Shown: positions 11,211 through 22,061, counted from the first letter of the stretch. The stretch: 64,000 nucleotides of DNA from Verticillium longisporum (GCA_019188255.1 JAETXT010000011.1:2046001-2110000); one strand, 5' to 3'. A program made the numbers and translations. Notes: a model not told the origin generated them from the sequence alone.

Positions 11211-13016
11211 TGTGGCGAGGCGGACTTGATCAGCCCAGGCTTGTCAGTTGATTGGAACAGAGATTCTAAAGTCTGGTACCGAGCATCGGGGAAAGGCCAA
11301 GGGGGAACAGGACATTCATCACTTATAAATGTACATTTTTTCGGAAGCTGAACGTCCATCGTTCAGGATATAGCGATGTGGTGGCTTTCTAACGTCCCTT
11401 GTCAGGCAGATCTGCACGTGGAGGCTATGCACTGGCGGCGGCGCCGTAATCCCCGCGGTTCGGACCGTCACCTTCCGCTTCATCGTTGGCGCCTACATCA
11501 AGATATAACGGCCCCGGACTTCATGTCTTGATTGATAAATCTTCCGGGGTTTGTTCCAACAGGGTGCCACTGAAGGCCGTCGCCTACTTGAGTGGCATGC
11601 ATCCGCGCCAAGCCGCACTAGCGAGGCATGGTACGATACGTAGCCTATTCGATGTCTGAAGGTTCTGCAGCACAGAATAACGAGGCTTTCGATTCCTGTT
11701 TTCGGACTTTGTGCATGGAAAGCTGAGGGAATATACTTTCAATCATTATACCCAGCAGTTCACATGGCAGATGCATGGTGCTGCTTCTAAAATAGTCGAC
11801 TGGGCGTCATGTGAAGTATTGGAAACGGTGGTGTCAGCTCATCGCAAGCCGCATACTATACTTCGATTCCCTGAAGCTATCAAAGTATAACGACTTGAGC
11901 CTCTGAGCTAGTTGAAAGGGATCATTGTCACTTACTGACGGCTTGCTTCCGCGCCACCTGACATCTTGATTGTCTCGCTCAAAGCCAACAACTTTGACAA
12001 TTTCTCGGACCACAAGTCCGGCCAGCAAACTCACCAAACTTGTGGATTGTCATACATCTGATCTTCATCCAATCACCAGCAAGTCTCTCTGAACATGTGC
12101 CACCCACTGCCGCCCATGGCACTTCAGCTGTCGTGTTGCATGAGCTGACAGCCCTAGGAGCCTCAAGCCTTTGGCCAATAGCTGGGCAAGATTCTGACTT
12201 CACATCATCTATTCATATTTCCCCTCTCAGAAGACGTCTGAGTCTGTATTCGAAGGAGAGTCTACTTTGTTCTGGCTTTTATTTTGAGACGAATAGCGAA
12301 TGAATTGGAGCGAAAAGAAACGATCAGTATTGAGTTCACAGTTTATAACATTAACATACAGATGCCTTAAAACTTCGTAGGGCTTCTTGCGACTCGTGAA
12401 CATCGTCCCTTGAGTGAAGCATCCAGCTCCTTACTCCTCGTGAAAGGAGAGGCGCAGTCGCGTTCTAGCAGACACTGTACGAAATGCCTCTAGCATCAGT
12501 CATTACGTCTAGGGGATAGTATAGATATCAGAAGCGCACTCCCCCCCAAAAAAGATCATCAGCCATCTATCTCCGACCTTGCTCGGATGCGCGTCCTTTG
12601 ATTGCGTACCTCGGTTGGAACTTCACGAGGGCATCCTGTCGCCATCGCAGGCACTGATAGCAGACCGCACGCAATCATTTCTTTTGGGGGGCCCCTCTCT
12701 CCACTGATATGGCGCAATGCACTGGAATTCCGATTGAATCCCTGATCGAAAAGCGGCAATCCGCCGTTGATGCAAGATGAGCAATCATTGCGTTGGGCCA
12801 CAGGCTAGAGCAGCCAACCAGGTCTTCGTCCGATGATGCCATTCCCGGTTCTCGGCACTCTGGGAAGTCCTCGCGACATCGTACACCGAGCTAGACGACA
12901 AACGCCATCGCCTTCGGCAGCTCCTGATATGGGTATAAAGCATTGGGTCTTGGCTCGTAGACCATTCCAAGAGGCGTCGGACAGGCTCAATCGCAGTGAT
13001 CAAGCTCTGTAGCACG
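11211..13016. other. intergenic, no gene recognised
   Basis: 1.8 kb between the divergently transcribed esterase and rhamnogalacturonan lyase genes, so it should hold both promoters. Short open frames are scattered and none resembles a known family. A run of C then A (12540-12555) is the only low-complexity feature. Confidence 0.5.
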
Positions 13017-13726
13017 ATGTACACCTCGAAGCTTTCCCTGTGGGCGCTAGCCGGATCCCTGGCCGCCGTTGCAGCCCAAGGGTCCATTCCTGGAGTCCCT
13101 GAATGACGGCACTTGGGTTATTGGTAACGATTTCTGGAATGTTACACAAGGTCCGGTCTACGCGACAAAGCTCTTCTGGCAGGGTGTACCTGGAGCAGAT
13201 CTTGTCGGTTCCGCCGTCGGCCACTACACTGGTTATGGTATGTAGTGAATTTTTTGGCCATCAAGCGCCCAAGCCAGAGCTAACGGGGCAGTCGACAGAC
13301 GGGGAATCCAATCTCCGCTACACCAACGCGACGATTGCTGCGCGCGGTACACACTTTATCGACGTCAGCTTCACCGCGCCCGCTGGAGATCTTCGCTGGG
13401 TCATCTTTGACGACCTCTCCGGCGCATACCAGTATTTTGTCAACCGTGCCCTGCCGAATATCAGCATTTTGCGAACACTCTGGCGGCTGGCGCCGGAACA
13501 CTTCACTCATGGCCGCACTCACCTCAAGGATGAGCCCCTGCCGGATTTTGACCTGTATGCAAAGTCGACCAACGTCCAGGATGAGACCTGGCAGCTTGCA
13601 GACGGGTCATACATCACCAAGTACGACTGGTCCAACGCCGTCAGAGACCGCGACTTCTATGGTGTCTACGGATCTCGTGTTGGTTCTTGGTGGATTCACC
13701 CTTCCACTGAATACTATAACAGTAAC

Positions 13727-14308
13727 CAGCGTTGCACCCCGATCAAATCTAATAAATCAAATCATTAAATAACTAACTAAATAGGCTATATTCCTCTAAT
13801 TAAATAATTAAATCTAAAGATTTTTATATTTAGATGTTTAGCAAATAGTCAAATATATATAAAAAATACGGAATATCGTTCTTCCGTATATAGATAAGGT
13901 AGATAATATAGAGTAGATTAGATAGAATAGATTAAGTAAGGTAGATTAAGTAAAGTAGATTAAGTAAAGTAGATTAAGTAAGGTAGACTAGATAAGATAG
14001 ACTAGATAAGATAGACTAAATAAGATAGACTAAATAAGATAGACTAGATAAGATAGACTAAATAAGATAGACTAAATAAGATAGACTAGATAAGATAGAT
14101 TAGATAAAGTAAATTTAGATATTTTACTTAAACTCTAAGGAAAATAGTAACTTATAGAAGAAAATCTCTTTAAATATCCTCGCTTTTAAGTATTAAATAA
14201 GTCAAATATTTACAAATAGAACCAAATAACCAAATACGTTAAATTCAGCTAACCAAATAACCAAATCCGACCCCTATATTTAACTTATTTGGTCGAGGTG
14301 CAGCGCTG
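13727..14308. mobile_element. non-autonomous hAT-like element (582 bp) inside the PL4 gene
   Basis: The termini are inverted repeats of about 22 bp: CAGCGTTGCACCCCGATCAAAT at the left against CAGCGCTGCACCTCGACCAAAT (reverse complement of the right end). They differ only by three C/T changes. It is flanked by an 8-bp target duplication, ACAGTAAC (13719-13726) and ACAGTGAC (14309-14316), again one G/A difference. Eight-bp duplications and CAG termini are typical of the hAT superfamily. The interior is very AT-rich, has no transposase frame, and contains a 15-bp tandem array. The transition-only differences suggest RIP acted after insertion. Confidence 0.88.
13900..14115. repeat. tandem array, ~15-bp unit
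   Basis: Inside the hAT-like element a unit of the form AGATAGACTAAATAA is repeated more than ten times with small variants (AGACTAGATAAGAT, AGATTAAGTAAAGT). Confidence 0.85.
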
Positions 14309-15420
14309 ACAGTGACCATCTCAGCCAGACACTGACCGTGCACCGCGAGAGCAAGACCGACGATGCTGTTCAGCTGAACGTCGTGCAAGATACTTCGCAC
14401 TTCCGTGTCGGCCAAAAGACAACTCAGCCCGTGGGCAAGGTCTGGGGCCCCTGGCTTTGGTACCTGGTGAGTGCATCCCACACACTACTCTCGGTTAACC
14501 CATATTAACTGGGTCAGAACAACGGAAGCATCCCAGATGTCGAGAAGAAGCGTGCCAAGGAACTGAAGCACTTCCCCTACAAATGGCTTGACAACTCCGC
14601 CTACCGCAAGAGGGGCGGCATCGAGGGTACTCTGCTACTGTCCGATGGCCGCCCCGCGTCGAAGGCTGGCGTTTTCCTCGGTGACAGTGACACGTCCATC
14701 CGTCCCTCGATCCAAGGTACCAACTACTACTACACGACTTAGACCAATGATAAGGGTCGCTTCTCCTTTGACGACGTACGCACTGGCTCTTATGGTCTCA
14801 TCGCGTACTCGAATGGTAGCAAACTGGCCGACGTGTACACCAACTTTACAAAGTCTGGCATTACCGTAACCAAGGACAAGACCCTCAACCTCGGTCGCCT
14901 GAAATGGAACGTGGCGGATCGCGACAAGCGAATCTTCCAAGTCGGCGACTTTGACAAAAAGGCCCTCGGCTTCAAGAACGGGGGCCTACCTTACCAGCAC
15001 GGTGTCACTGAGGACAGTCCTGCCAACCTTACGTTCGTCGTTGGCAAGTCCAAGACTGCGGACTGGTACTACGCTTCGTCGGCCATTGGAAAGTGGACCA
15101 TCGAGTTTGAAGTCTCGGCTGCGGAGATCGCGGCCAACAAGACAGCGATCCTGAGTGTGTCTCTGGCCGGTTACTCTCAGAGCGGAGCGCTCAACGTCGA
15201 TGTGAATGGCCAGGACTACGGTACCTTGAGCAAGGACAACCTCACTAGCGATCCGGCGCTTTACCGTTCCGGAAAGACATCTGGGGAGTGGCGATTCATT
15301 CAACACAGGGTCGAACCGGGTGTCCTGGTCGAGGGTGTGAACAGGGTGGGCTTCAGTGTGACGCGTTACACAAAGTGGAGGGGATTCCTTTTGGACAGCA
15401 TCATTCTCGAATGGGAGTAG

Positions 15421-15893
15421 GTACGATGGCAAAGTAGAGTAGATAGCCTTTTTAGCCAGTAGAAAGAAAATTCGAAGTCGGACCTTCGGTTCGTTCTGTA
15501 TTAGAGTTCTGTGACTGGGAGACAGGAACTGAGGATGGAGTCAGAGGTCAGTCACCCTCCGTGCTGGATTCCCTATTGCTGAACGAGCGATCCGCCAGCG
15601 CGAGTGGATCAACAATCTTAGTTCCGACGACGATGCCTCTGACGCACTCTTTCAGTGAAATCTAAAGTCTGTGATTGGTATTCATTCAGACGGATAGCAA
15701 CTGTGAGTAACGTGCCTCTTTCATGCACGCACACATCCCCTGCACATATCCCCTGAAAGGCACAACTGTAACGGAGAGACAGGTAAACGTTTACGGAATT
15801 CGCTTGCGCATGACTTTAATATACATAGAATTGTGGCGGCCAGGCTTTGAAACACAACACGTATTGAGTGATACTTCAATATGAATAACGAAA
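15421..15893. other. intergenic between convergent genes
   Basis: Downstream of the PL4 relic (plus) and of the transporter (minus), so it should hold two 3' ends. No gene is visible. Confidence 0.5.
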
Positions 15894-17324
15894 TCAAGGG
15901 CCTTCTGACCTCGGTGGCCTGACCTCGCCCTCAGTCCACCTTCCAGCAAGCTTCTTCTCATCATGCCTCCGGTTGACCTCCTCAACCCCCAGGTCCTTCC
16001 CTACCGCAAGCAAGTCCCGGTTCCACAGAGCTCTGATATGACAAAAGGCGCAAAGCAGCCAAAGAGCAACCAGCACGACAGTCAATGCCGAACCAAATGC
16101 ACGGAGACCAGTGCTCTCGAGAGAATCGCCCAACTGAATGGACGCCATGGCGAGACCAGCATTCGGGAAAACAAAGGCCCACCACTGTAATGTAAAGTTC
16201 ATTCGACGGACAACGCGAATAATGGATACGGATGTGAGCGCTGCGAACCATAGGGCGACAAGCCAGATAAACAACGCCGCGGCGACGGAACAGGACCGCC
16301 ACACGTCACCGACGTCAATACTCGTGACACCCAGGAAGCCGTCGGGCAGGGCAGTCTGCGCTTGCTTTCCAAGGCCGATGAGCCCGCTGCAAGTGTATGC
16401 CGCAGGTCCGACGGAGACGTACATGCCTGGTCGAGTCGATGGTGGAGGCATGTTGTTTGCGATGAGGCGAGTGAGGTAGACGACGTAGATGAAGATGGCG
16501 AGGATCCAGCCGAGGCCCTGGCCCATGATACCCGCGACGATGATTTGCACGGCGCTGTTTTGGTCCTGTGTCTCGGCAATATTCGCGGCCAGGGTTCCAG
16601 AGATGAGAAAGGGGTAAGCGGGAAGAATCCAAGCTGGGACGGCATCCGAGAGTGCCAGCTTCTCAACCTCGAAAATGACGTGATACTCAAAGACGGCTAC
16701 GATGAGAGCACACGCCATATAGATCCAGAACACCACCCTCAGAGCCGACACCAGCCATGGCCCTGAGTCCGGGACGCCGTAAACTGTTGCTCCGTTCAGG
16801 ATCAGGGCAATTGAGACCCAAAAGGACCCGAAGAAGAATGACTCGGAGGGATGGTGGAGCGATGTGGTCAGCGCTCGGGGCTTGAAGGTGAAGCGAATGG
16901 CGATAAGAATGGTAAAGAAGACGAACAGGACGAGGGTTGTGATGAAAAAGATTTTGCCAATAGCCGTCAAGCCGGGGAATGTGTAAGGCTGGACGCTGAT
17001 GAGAGAGGCCAGGGAGCCCGTAGACATTGTTATAGGAAACCACGCCCAAGTGACGCGCATAGCGCGCTCGCTGAATGACAGAGGCTCTTTGGGACGGTTG
17101 AAAAATGGCTTGCGGTCCTTCTGGTCGGCTTTCCGTGAGGAGTCCTTGCCGCTCTCGAGATCGGCATCGGCGGAGCTGGCCGGCCCATTCAGGGTGTCTT
17201 GATCGCGATCTCGTGCGGCAAGTCTGTCCCGTGTGACTGTCTCTCCATAGCCGGTTGTTGTCACATTCGCATCTTCCCGATCGTGCGCCCCCGGATCCTT
17301 CTCTGTACCGTCACCGCGAAGCAT
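15894..17324 (-). CDS. TDT/SLAC1-family transporter (malate/C4-dicarboxylate or sulfite efflux type)
   Basis: Integral membrane anion transporter of the tellurite-resistance/dicarboxylate family (SLAC1 fold, ~10 helices), single exon, 476 residues. The hydrophilic N-terminus of ~90 residues is charged. The first helix is preceded by RVTWAWFPITMSTGSLASLI, which matches the family's F/W-P-x-x-MGTG-x-x motif region (here MSTG). Further helices include IGKIFFITTLVLFVFFTILI, the stretch around WILAIFIYVVYLTRLI, and the C-terminal pair around FQ-like MNFTLQWWAFVFPNAGLAMA, a conserved WW-FPN/T segment. The tail is cytosolic and basic. Yeast-type relatives are Mae1 (malate uptake) and Ssu1 (sulfite export); sequence alone does not decide between them. 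It lies convergent with the PL4 relic and has no obvious functional partner nearby. Confidence 0.88.
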   Translation of the reverse strand: MLRGDGTEKDPGAHDREDANVTTTGYGETVTRDRLAARDRDQDTLNGPASSADADLESGKDSSRKADQKDRKPFFNRPKEPLSFSERAMRVTWAWFPITMSTGSLASLISVQPYTFPGLTAIGKIFFITTLVLFVFFTILIAIRFTFKPRALTTSLHHPSESFFFGSFWVSIALILNGATVYGVPDSGPWLVSALRVVFWIYMACALIVAVFEYHVIFEVEKLALSDAVPAWILPAYPFLISGTLAANIAETQDQNSAVQIIVAGIMGQGLGWILAIFIYVVYLTRLIANNMPPPSTRPGMYVSVGPAAYTCSGLIGLGKQAQTALPDGFLGVTSIDVGDVWRSCSVAAALFIWLVALWFAALTSVSIIRVVRRMNFTLQWWAFVFPNAGLAMASIQLGDSLESTGLRAFGSALTVVLVALWLLCAFCHIRALWNRDLLAVGKDLGVEEVNRRHDEKKLAGRWTEGEVRPPRSEGP

Positions 17325-18399
17325 TTTAAGGGCGAAGAATCGATGCTTTTGCTCTGTTGCTGTTCAAGTCCACGCCGGCAAGGATTCGATTCCCGATGTC
17401 GAAATTCGAATGGTGGCCGATGCTATGGGGACGCCACGCGGTAGTATCGAGAGAAGTGGTTGGGACCTGTTCAGTTGCGCCACCATGACGCTCAGCAGGT
17501 GAAGGGTTCCCATGGCCTTTAAACTTCTCCGCCATACTGATTTCTTCCCTGCCATACCAAGCTCAACAAGATTGAAGGGCCTTGAGTCGAGCGACCGCGC
17601 GTTGTCTTGGCTAATGACATCGGAGGCCCACCGTTCTGCTCAGAATGCAACTGCCAAGCACTTTACGGCCCCAGTTTAGGTTGGAGAAGCGCCGGGGATT
17701 GGGCTGTATTGACGAGACGACAGCTTGGAAAGGTGACGTCTGCCGCGGTGCCGAGAGTCCGGGTGCCGGTGCCAAGGCGGTTGGGACCCGTCTTTTTGGC
17801 TCGGCTTTTTTTGGTCATCTGGACGTCAGAATGCCAGGATTTGTCGCGAAAGATTTCACCATAAAACGTCTCCGAAGGCAAAGCATATTGATGGCGAGAT
17901 CTCATCGCTGGGGGCCTTGACTCGGGCCTCTTCTGAGCAGGCAGTCGGTCTTCCTGCCACCAAGAAAAATGATCTCAGACACCCAGGACTGTGTTTGTAA
18001 GAGCCAGTCTACGGATCTAATGTTGCTCAATCCCGAAATTTGAACGTGGTCGATGGCATCGCACATGTGGCCGCCGCTCGTGCCACGACGCCACGACTTG
18101 ATAGTCCACATCCTGACACTCCCCGCACCCATGAGATATGGGAGACACACTGCTTTGGAGCCGTCTTTCCAGGTGATCTAAAAAGCTAGACCGCTGGGAA
18201 AAGCCGTTGTTCGTGACGCGGGAGAAAAGCGTGCTGAGTCGTTTGCACTTCTGCCCATCATTGATTCCTCTGTTTCAGGAGATCACATTTCATTATTGAT
18301 GTGGTATTTCTGGGACTTTCCCACTAACAAGTCTTCCAAGCCTAACACATAAAGGCTCCAGACAACTCCTTTGACCAGCCTTGGTTTGAAATTTTCATA
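17325..18399. other. intergenic, no gene recognised
   Basis: Lies between the divergent transporter and NmrA-like relic. Several short open frames are present but none has a domain or credible splice structure. Confidence 0.5.
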
Positions 18400-19260
18400 A
18401 TGCTCGCCCTCATCGCAGGCATAACTGGCTATATGGGCCAGCGCTGGCTCGAGCAGCCTTAGCCCGCGGCATCTCCGTTCGAGGCCTAAATAGTACGCCA
18501 GACAAGTTGCCCGCCGACCTCTGAGGCCAACTCGAGTCCTTCACGCGGATCCGGTCCATATGCGACTCCCCGTCCCTCGACTTCGCAGTCCTCGGCGTCG
18601 AGGTCGTTTGCTTCGCCTATTCGACCGACCCAATCCAGTGGCTTGAAGGCAGCTTACTTATCTTCCGGGCAGCCGAGGGTGCGGGCGTCAGTATCTTTTT
18701 CGGACCCTCCTGGACGCAAGGTTGGACCAGGTTCAGGCTGGGCGATTGCGATCTCTATGATGCTGTCATTGCTTTTCACCGTCAGGCGTCCTTGGCCAGC
18801 AAGATTAAGCCGTTCGACCTCAACAATGGAGTCTTCGCTGAGTACGGTATCCCACTACCCGAGGTGCCAGGAGTCTCTCTCGAAAAGGGCTACTGGGGAG
18901 ATACCAAGTACGGATTCTCCTGGGCCACGATGGACGATGCTGCCGCATTCTCCGTCGAGGTTCTGCTAAATGGAGAGGGGGTTCAAGAAGGCAAAGGCGG
19001 CCTCTTTCATTTTTGTTCCGGGGAAAACACCTTGAGCGAGCCGGCGGCCACTTATGACAAGGTAACAGGAAGTGCAGTGGATATCACGAGAAAGGGGAGC
19101 GAGAAGACGCTGTGGAAAGCCTCCAGCAGATCGAAGAAGGGCCTCTGCGATGTGGGCACACATTCCGATGTAGCTCGGCATCTTGATGGCCAGCGGTAAG
19201 TTGTCGTTCAGTCAGAGAGCTCTAAGACCCACGATGTACTTCTGCTCTGGACGTAGACGC
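18400..19260 (+). pseudogene. NmrA-like / isoflavone-reductase-like Rossmann protein, broken
   Basis: Relic of an NAD(P)-binding protein of the NmrA/isoflavone reductase type. It begins at 18400 with MLALIAGITGYMGQR, containing the Rossmann motif G-x-T-G-x-x-G. One missing base near 18443 moves the frame to LARAALARGISVRG. An in-frame TGA lies at 18522-18524 (probably once CGA). The rest is readable to about 19110, including VSIFFGPSWTQGWTRF and LEKGYWGDTKYGFSWATMDD. Another frame change near 19115 precedes MWAHIP and a last recognisable stretch. Two frameshifts and one or more stops indicate a pseudogene, although the indels alone could be assembly errors. Confidence 0.75.
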
Positions 19261-19610
19261 AAGCACAAAACTCGTCAGCCGTAATGATTTCCACGTCCAC
19301 GAGACCTGTGAATTTGAATGATCATATTGACAAGAACAAAAATGACAAAGAGACTGCCAACTTTGGCTTGTGATTTGCCGCTTTGTAAGGTATGATAACG
19401 AACTAGACCACTGCCTCATACAAGATAACGCTACTGGCTACCGATGAGCATCACTTGGGGACAGAGAAACACATCTCAGAGGTCCAATGTAGAGACCTTG
19501 GTTGTCTGTCGTTTCATTTATTCAAGAGTCAACATTTTAATAGCGCGAGATCAAGATGAGACGCTCGCAAGCACCTGCAACCAATACATCGGCCAACTGA
19601 CACGATTAAT
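19261..19610. other. intergenic
   Basis: Short convergent interval between the NmrA-like relic and the bZIP gene; nothing recognisable. Confidence 0.4.
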
Positions 19611-20585
19611 TCAACACCCTGGGAATCGAAGTCTCTCGAGCCCCCGCCGCGTCCTCCAGGCATTCGTACCCGCCTGTAGCTCAACACACCCGTGTAGCAA
19701 CCACGCCCATTTCTTCACAAAGCCCGCCGTAAGCTCCCACCCGTATGGCGACCACGGATCGGACCACACAATGGCGGACGCACCATCCTCCAACCCCCTC
19801 TTAGCTCCTGCTGCATCCACGTAGTCCCGACACAGTTCGTCCTCATCGACCGAATACTCGCCGTGGACTTGTATTGTCCGCAGGAAATTGTCGCGCATCC
19901 GCGGGCAGGGAAACAGATCAATCCAGGGGTGGTGTTCCACCGCCAGCTGCAGTACCGTCGGCCGCAGGTTAGCGGGCATTGCGTCCAACGACCACGTCCG
20001 CGGCCCTCGCATTGTGTACGGCGAGATGGAGTCGTCGTCAAGCCAGCTGTCGTCGAAACCGAGAATCCTCGTGACCCGCGCCATGGCCAGGAAGACGTTG
20101 CATCGCACCGTGTCCTCGAGGTGGATCATGTTGGGCGCCCCGAGGAAGTCGTTCCTTGCGAGCTCGGCGAATCTCGTGAGCATTTCGCGATTCTCCACCT
20201 TGCCCAGCATGCAGGCCTGGGCTGGTAACTTTTTGCGTAGTGTCCTGACGGCGTCGCGAGGGATTTCCTGCACGTCGCTGTCAAGACTTTGGCGCTGGGC
20301 GACCGCCTGCTTCTTCGTCTCCTCCTTGAGCTTGTGCCGCCGGGCGCGCTGGTTGATGCGGTTCTGGAGGCGACGGCGCTTGGCTTGTGCCGTGACGCCT
20401 GACCAGTCCTCTTCGGCGTTGCAGAGGTGATTTCGCTGGGGCAGAACAGGGATCACGCCAGGCGCCCTTGCGTCGATCATGAAGAGGCCTTCGTCGCTGG
20501 ATGGCGTTGCTGAACTCATGTTTGCGGCCATCGTTGTAGATTGCCAGGGATGGGTGACAAGAAGGAGAAGGTCCGGGGATGCCAA
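19611..20585 (-). CDS. bZIP-like transcription factor with DUF3425
   Basis: Putative nuclear regulator, single exon, up to 324 residues. A basic region AKRRRLQNRINQRARRHKLK near residues 68-87 matches the fungal bZIP signature (N-R-x-x-Q-R-x-R). No long leucine zipper follows, as is usual for this class. The C-terminal ~190 residues fit DUF3425: RFAELARNDFLGAPNMIHL, then NLRPTVLQLAVEHHPWID, PCPRMRDNFL and a final WSDPWSPYGWELTAGFVKKW. The first Met is at 20585, but internal Met codons at 20531 (MAANMSS) or just after are equally credible. The target genes are unknown; the aldo-keto reductase lies just upstream on the same strand. Confidence 0.85.
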   Translation of the reverse strand: MASPDLLLLVTHPWQSTTMAANMSSATPSSDEGLFMIDARAPGVIPVLPQRNHLCNAEEDWSGVTAQAKRRRLQNRINQRARRHKLKEETKKQAVAQRQSLDSDVQEIPRDAVRTLRKKLPAQACMLGKVENREMLTRFAELARNDFLGAPNMIHLEDTVRCNVFLAMARVTRILGFDDSWLDDDSISPYTMRGPRTWSLDAMPANLRPTVLQLAVEHHPWIDLFPCPRMRDNFLRTIQVHGEYSVDEDELCRDYVDAAGAKRGLEDGASAIVWSDPWSPYGWELTAGFVKKWAWLLHGCVELQAGTNAWRTRRGLERLRFPGC

Positions 20586-20861
20586 TGGAAGACCATCCTA
20601 TCCCACATTCGCACCGCACAGCGCTTCGTACGGAGTTAGTGAGCGATTCGTGCGGGGTTTAGCGCGCTACAGGACATGCCCATCACGGCAATGGCGTTGC
20701 AGTAGCGTCGGGACATGCCGAGGACCGACTATGGGCATCAGCCTTGATACGATATATTGATCAAATCATTAACATTACGGCGTTTCTCTATACAGAGTTC
20801 ATCTCGTCGAATGCTATGTCTGTTATTTGCCTCATTCAAGCCCCGCAACTACAGTCGGCAC

Positions 20862-22061
20862 TCATCGATGCCTTGCCACAAATTTCTGTATAGTCAGCAA
20901 CAATCTCATGCTCAAAGGGGAAGCATAACGTACATCATCCTTGGAGGGTGCATCCAACCAAGTCGTCATCTGCAAATGGGTTTGGTGGGCAAAAGTGAGC
21001 TTGGTGCTGTAAGGATCCTTGTCGAAGAGGAACGTGTTCGGGAACAGCGGGTTGAAGGCCGCGGCAGCGTGCAAGTCCTTGATGTCCTCCTTGGACAGCT
21101 TGACCTCGATCGCGGCAGGGATGGCCTTGACATGCTCGACCGACTGCACGCCCACAATGGGGAAAACGTAGGTCGACTGGTGGAAGAGGTACGCCAGCGC
21201 GACCTGCTGGAAGGTGACGTTCTTCTCCTGGGCCAAGCGCTCGATGACTTCGGACACGGGCACGTCGAAGCTGTTGGGGCCGTAGCCCTTGGGCGCCTCG
21301 TCGTCGTCGGCCATGGCCTGGCGCTGTGCCGCCGTCGTCAGCTGTCCGCCCCCCAGCGACGCCCAGGACACGATGCCCATGCCCTGGTCCTCGCACATGG
21401 GGATGATCTCGGCCTCCATATCGCGGAATGCCGCATTCCAGCGGCCCTGGTACACGGAGAAGGGCGTCAACCCGTTGCGGCGCGCAAACTCGTTGGCCTT
21501 GACCACGATCCACGCCGGCGTGTCCGACACGCCCAGATACAGCACCTGCCTCGCCATGACGAGGGCATGCAAGTGCGTCATGACCTCCTCGACCGACGTC
21601 GAAAAGTCCCACCAGTGCAAGTACAGAACGTCAATGTAATCAGTCCGCAGCTTCTTCAAGCTGGCCTTGACCGAGAGGTGCATGCTCTTGGCCGACGCGC
21701 CGGTAAAGTTGCTCTGTATCGGCTCGCCCTCGCGGTTGTGGTACCGGTATCCGGACGCAAACTTGGTCGCGACGACCATCTGGTCGCGCACGCCACGCTT
21801 CTCCATCCATTCACCAATGAGCTGCTCTGACTCTTCTCCATTGTAGTTGCTTGCCGTGTCAATGAAATTGCCGCCAAGGTCGTAGAAGGCGTCGAGAAGG
21901 CCAAACGCGTCGGTACTCGTGCCGAAGAGCTTGCTCCAGGAGTTTCCGATGGAGATGCCGCCCAGGGCGATCGGGCTGACCTTGACGCCGGCTGTAGGGC
22001 CCAAGGGACGATGCCAGCCGAGGGCAGTCTTAGGTTTGGGGGGTGAAGCGAAGAAGGACAT
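20862..22061 (-). CDS. aldo-keto reductase, aryl-alcohol dehydrogenase / norsolorinic-acid-reductase type
   Basis: Cytosolic NADPH-dependent aldo-keto reductase with a TIM-barrel fold. Exon 1 is 22061-20934 and exon 2 is 20885-20862. The 48-base intron (20933-20886, GTACGT to ACAG, branch GCTGAC) is in frame, so both spliced (383 residues) and unspliced (399) readings are open. I favour splicing, which gives the ending DAPSKDDKFVARHR. The catalytic tetrad is visible: Asp and Tyr in FIDTASNYNGEESE, Lys in VVATKF, His in VLYLHWWD. The cofactor region includes GVSDTPAW near the middle. Relatives are fungal AAD and aflatoxin-pathway NorA/NorB-like enzymes; there is no polyketide synthase in the window, so general aldehyde reduction is the safer call. 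Confidence 0.92.
   Translation of the reverse strand: MSFFASPPKPKTALGWHRPLGPTAGVKVSPIALGGISIGNSWSKLFGTSTDAFGLLDAFYDLGGNFIDTASNYNGEESEQLIGEWMEKRGVRDQMVVATKFASGYRYHNREGEPIQSNFTGASAKSMHLSVKASLKKLRTDYIDVLYLHWWDFSTSVEEVMTHLHALVMARQVLYLGVSDTPAWIVVKANEFARRNGLTPFSVYQGRWNAAFRDMEAEIIPMCEDQGMGIVSWASLGGGQLTTAAQRQAMADDDEAPKGYGPNSFDVPVSEVIERLAQEKNVTFQQVALAYLFHQSTYVFPIVGVQSVEHVKAIPAAIEVKLSKEDIKDLHAAAAFNPLFPNTFLFDKDPYSTKLTFAHQTHLQMTTWLDAPSKDDVRYASPLSMRLLLTIQKFVARHR

Larger units (their letters stand above)
13017..15420 (+). pseudogene. PL4 rhamnogalacturonan lyase, broken by frameshift, hAT-like insertion and nonsense codon
   Basis: Remains of a secreted family PL4 rhamnogalacturonan endolyase, which cleaves the rhamnose-galacturonate backbone of pectin by beta-elimination. 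It starts at 13017 with a signal peptide (MYTSKLSLWALAGSLAAVAA). The frame is lost near 13096-13101, then resumes as LNDGTWVIGNDFW. Introns are 13238-13298 and 14467-14517. The lyase domain runs to EYYNS, where the element at 13727-14308 sits. Ignoring the element and one target duplication, the frame continues directly as DHLSQTLTVHRES. A later in-frame TAG (14740-14742, after NYYYTT) replaces what is probably CAG. The FnIII-like and CBM-like C-terminal domains are readable to the stop at 15420. Three separate lesions make a functional product very unlikely. Confidence 0.88.

Noticed and set aside
13103..13135. Alternative start for the PL4 gene just after the frameshift
   Set aside because: It would remove the signal peptide and read a different frame from the recognisable LNDGTWVIGNDFW segment before the first intron.
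20757..21830. 357-codon plus-strand frame opposite the aldo-keto reductase
   Set aside because: The opposite strand shows a full catalytic tetrad and a complete reductase; this frame has no recognisable domain.
20862..22061. Assigning the aldo-keto reductase to an aflatoxin-like polyketide cluster
   Set aside because: There is no polyketide synthase, P450 or other pathway gene nearby; similarity to NorA/NorB-type reductases is not enough.
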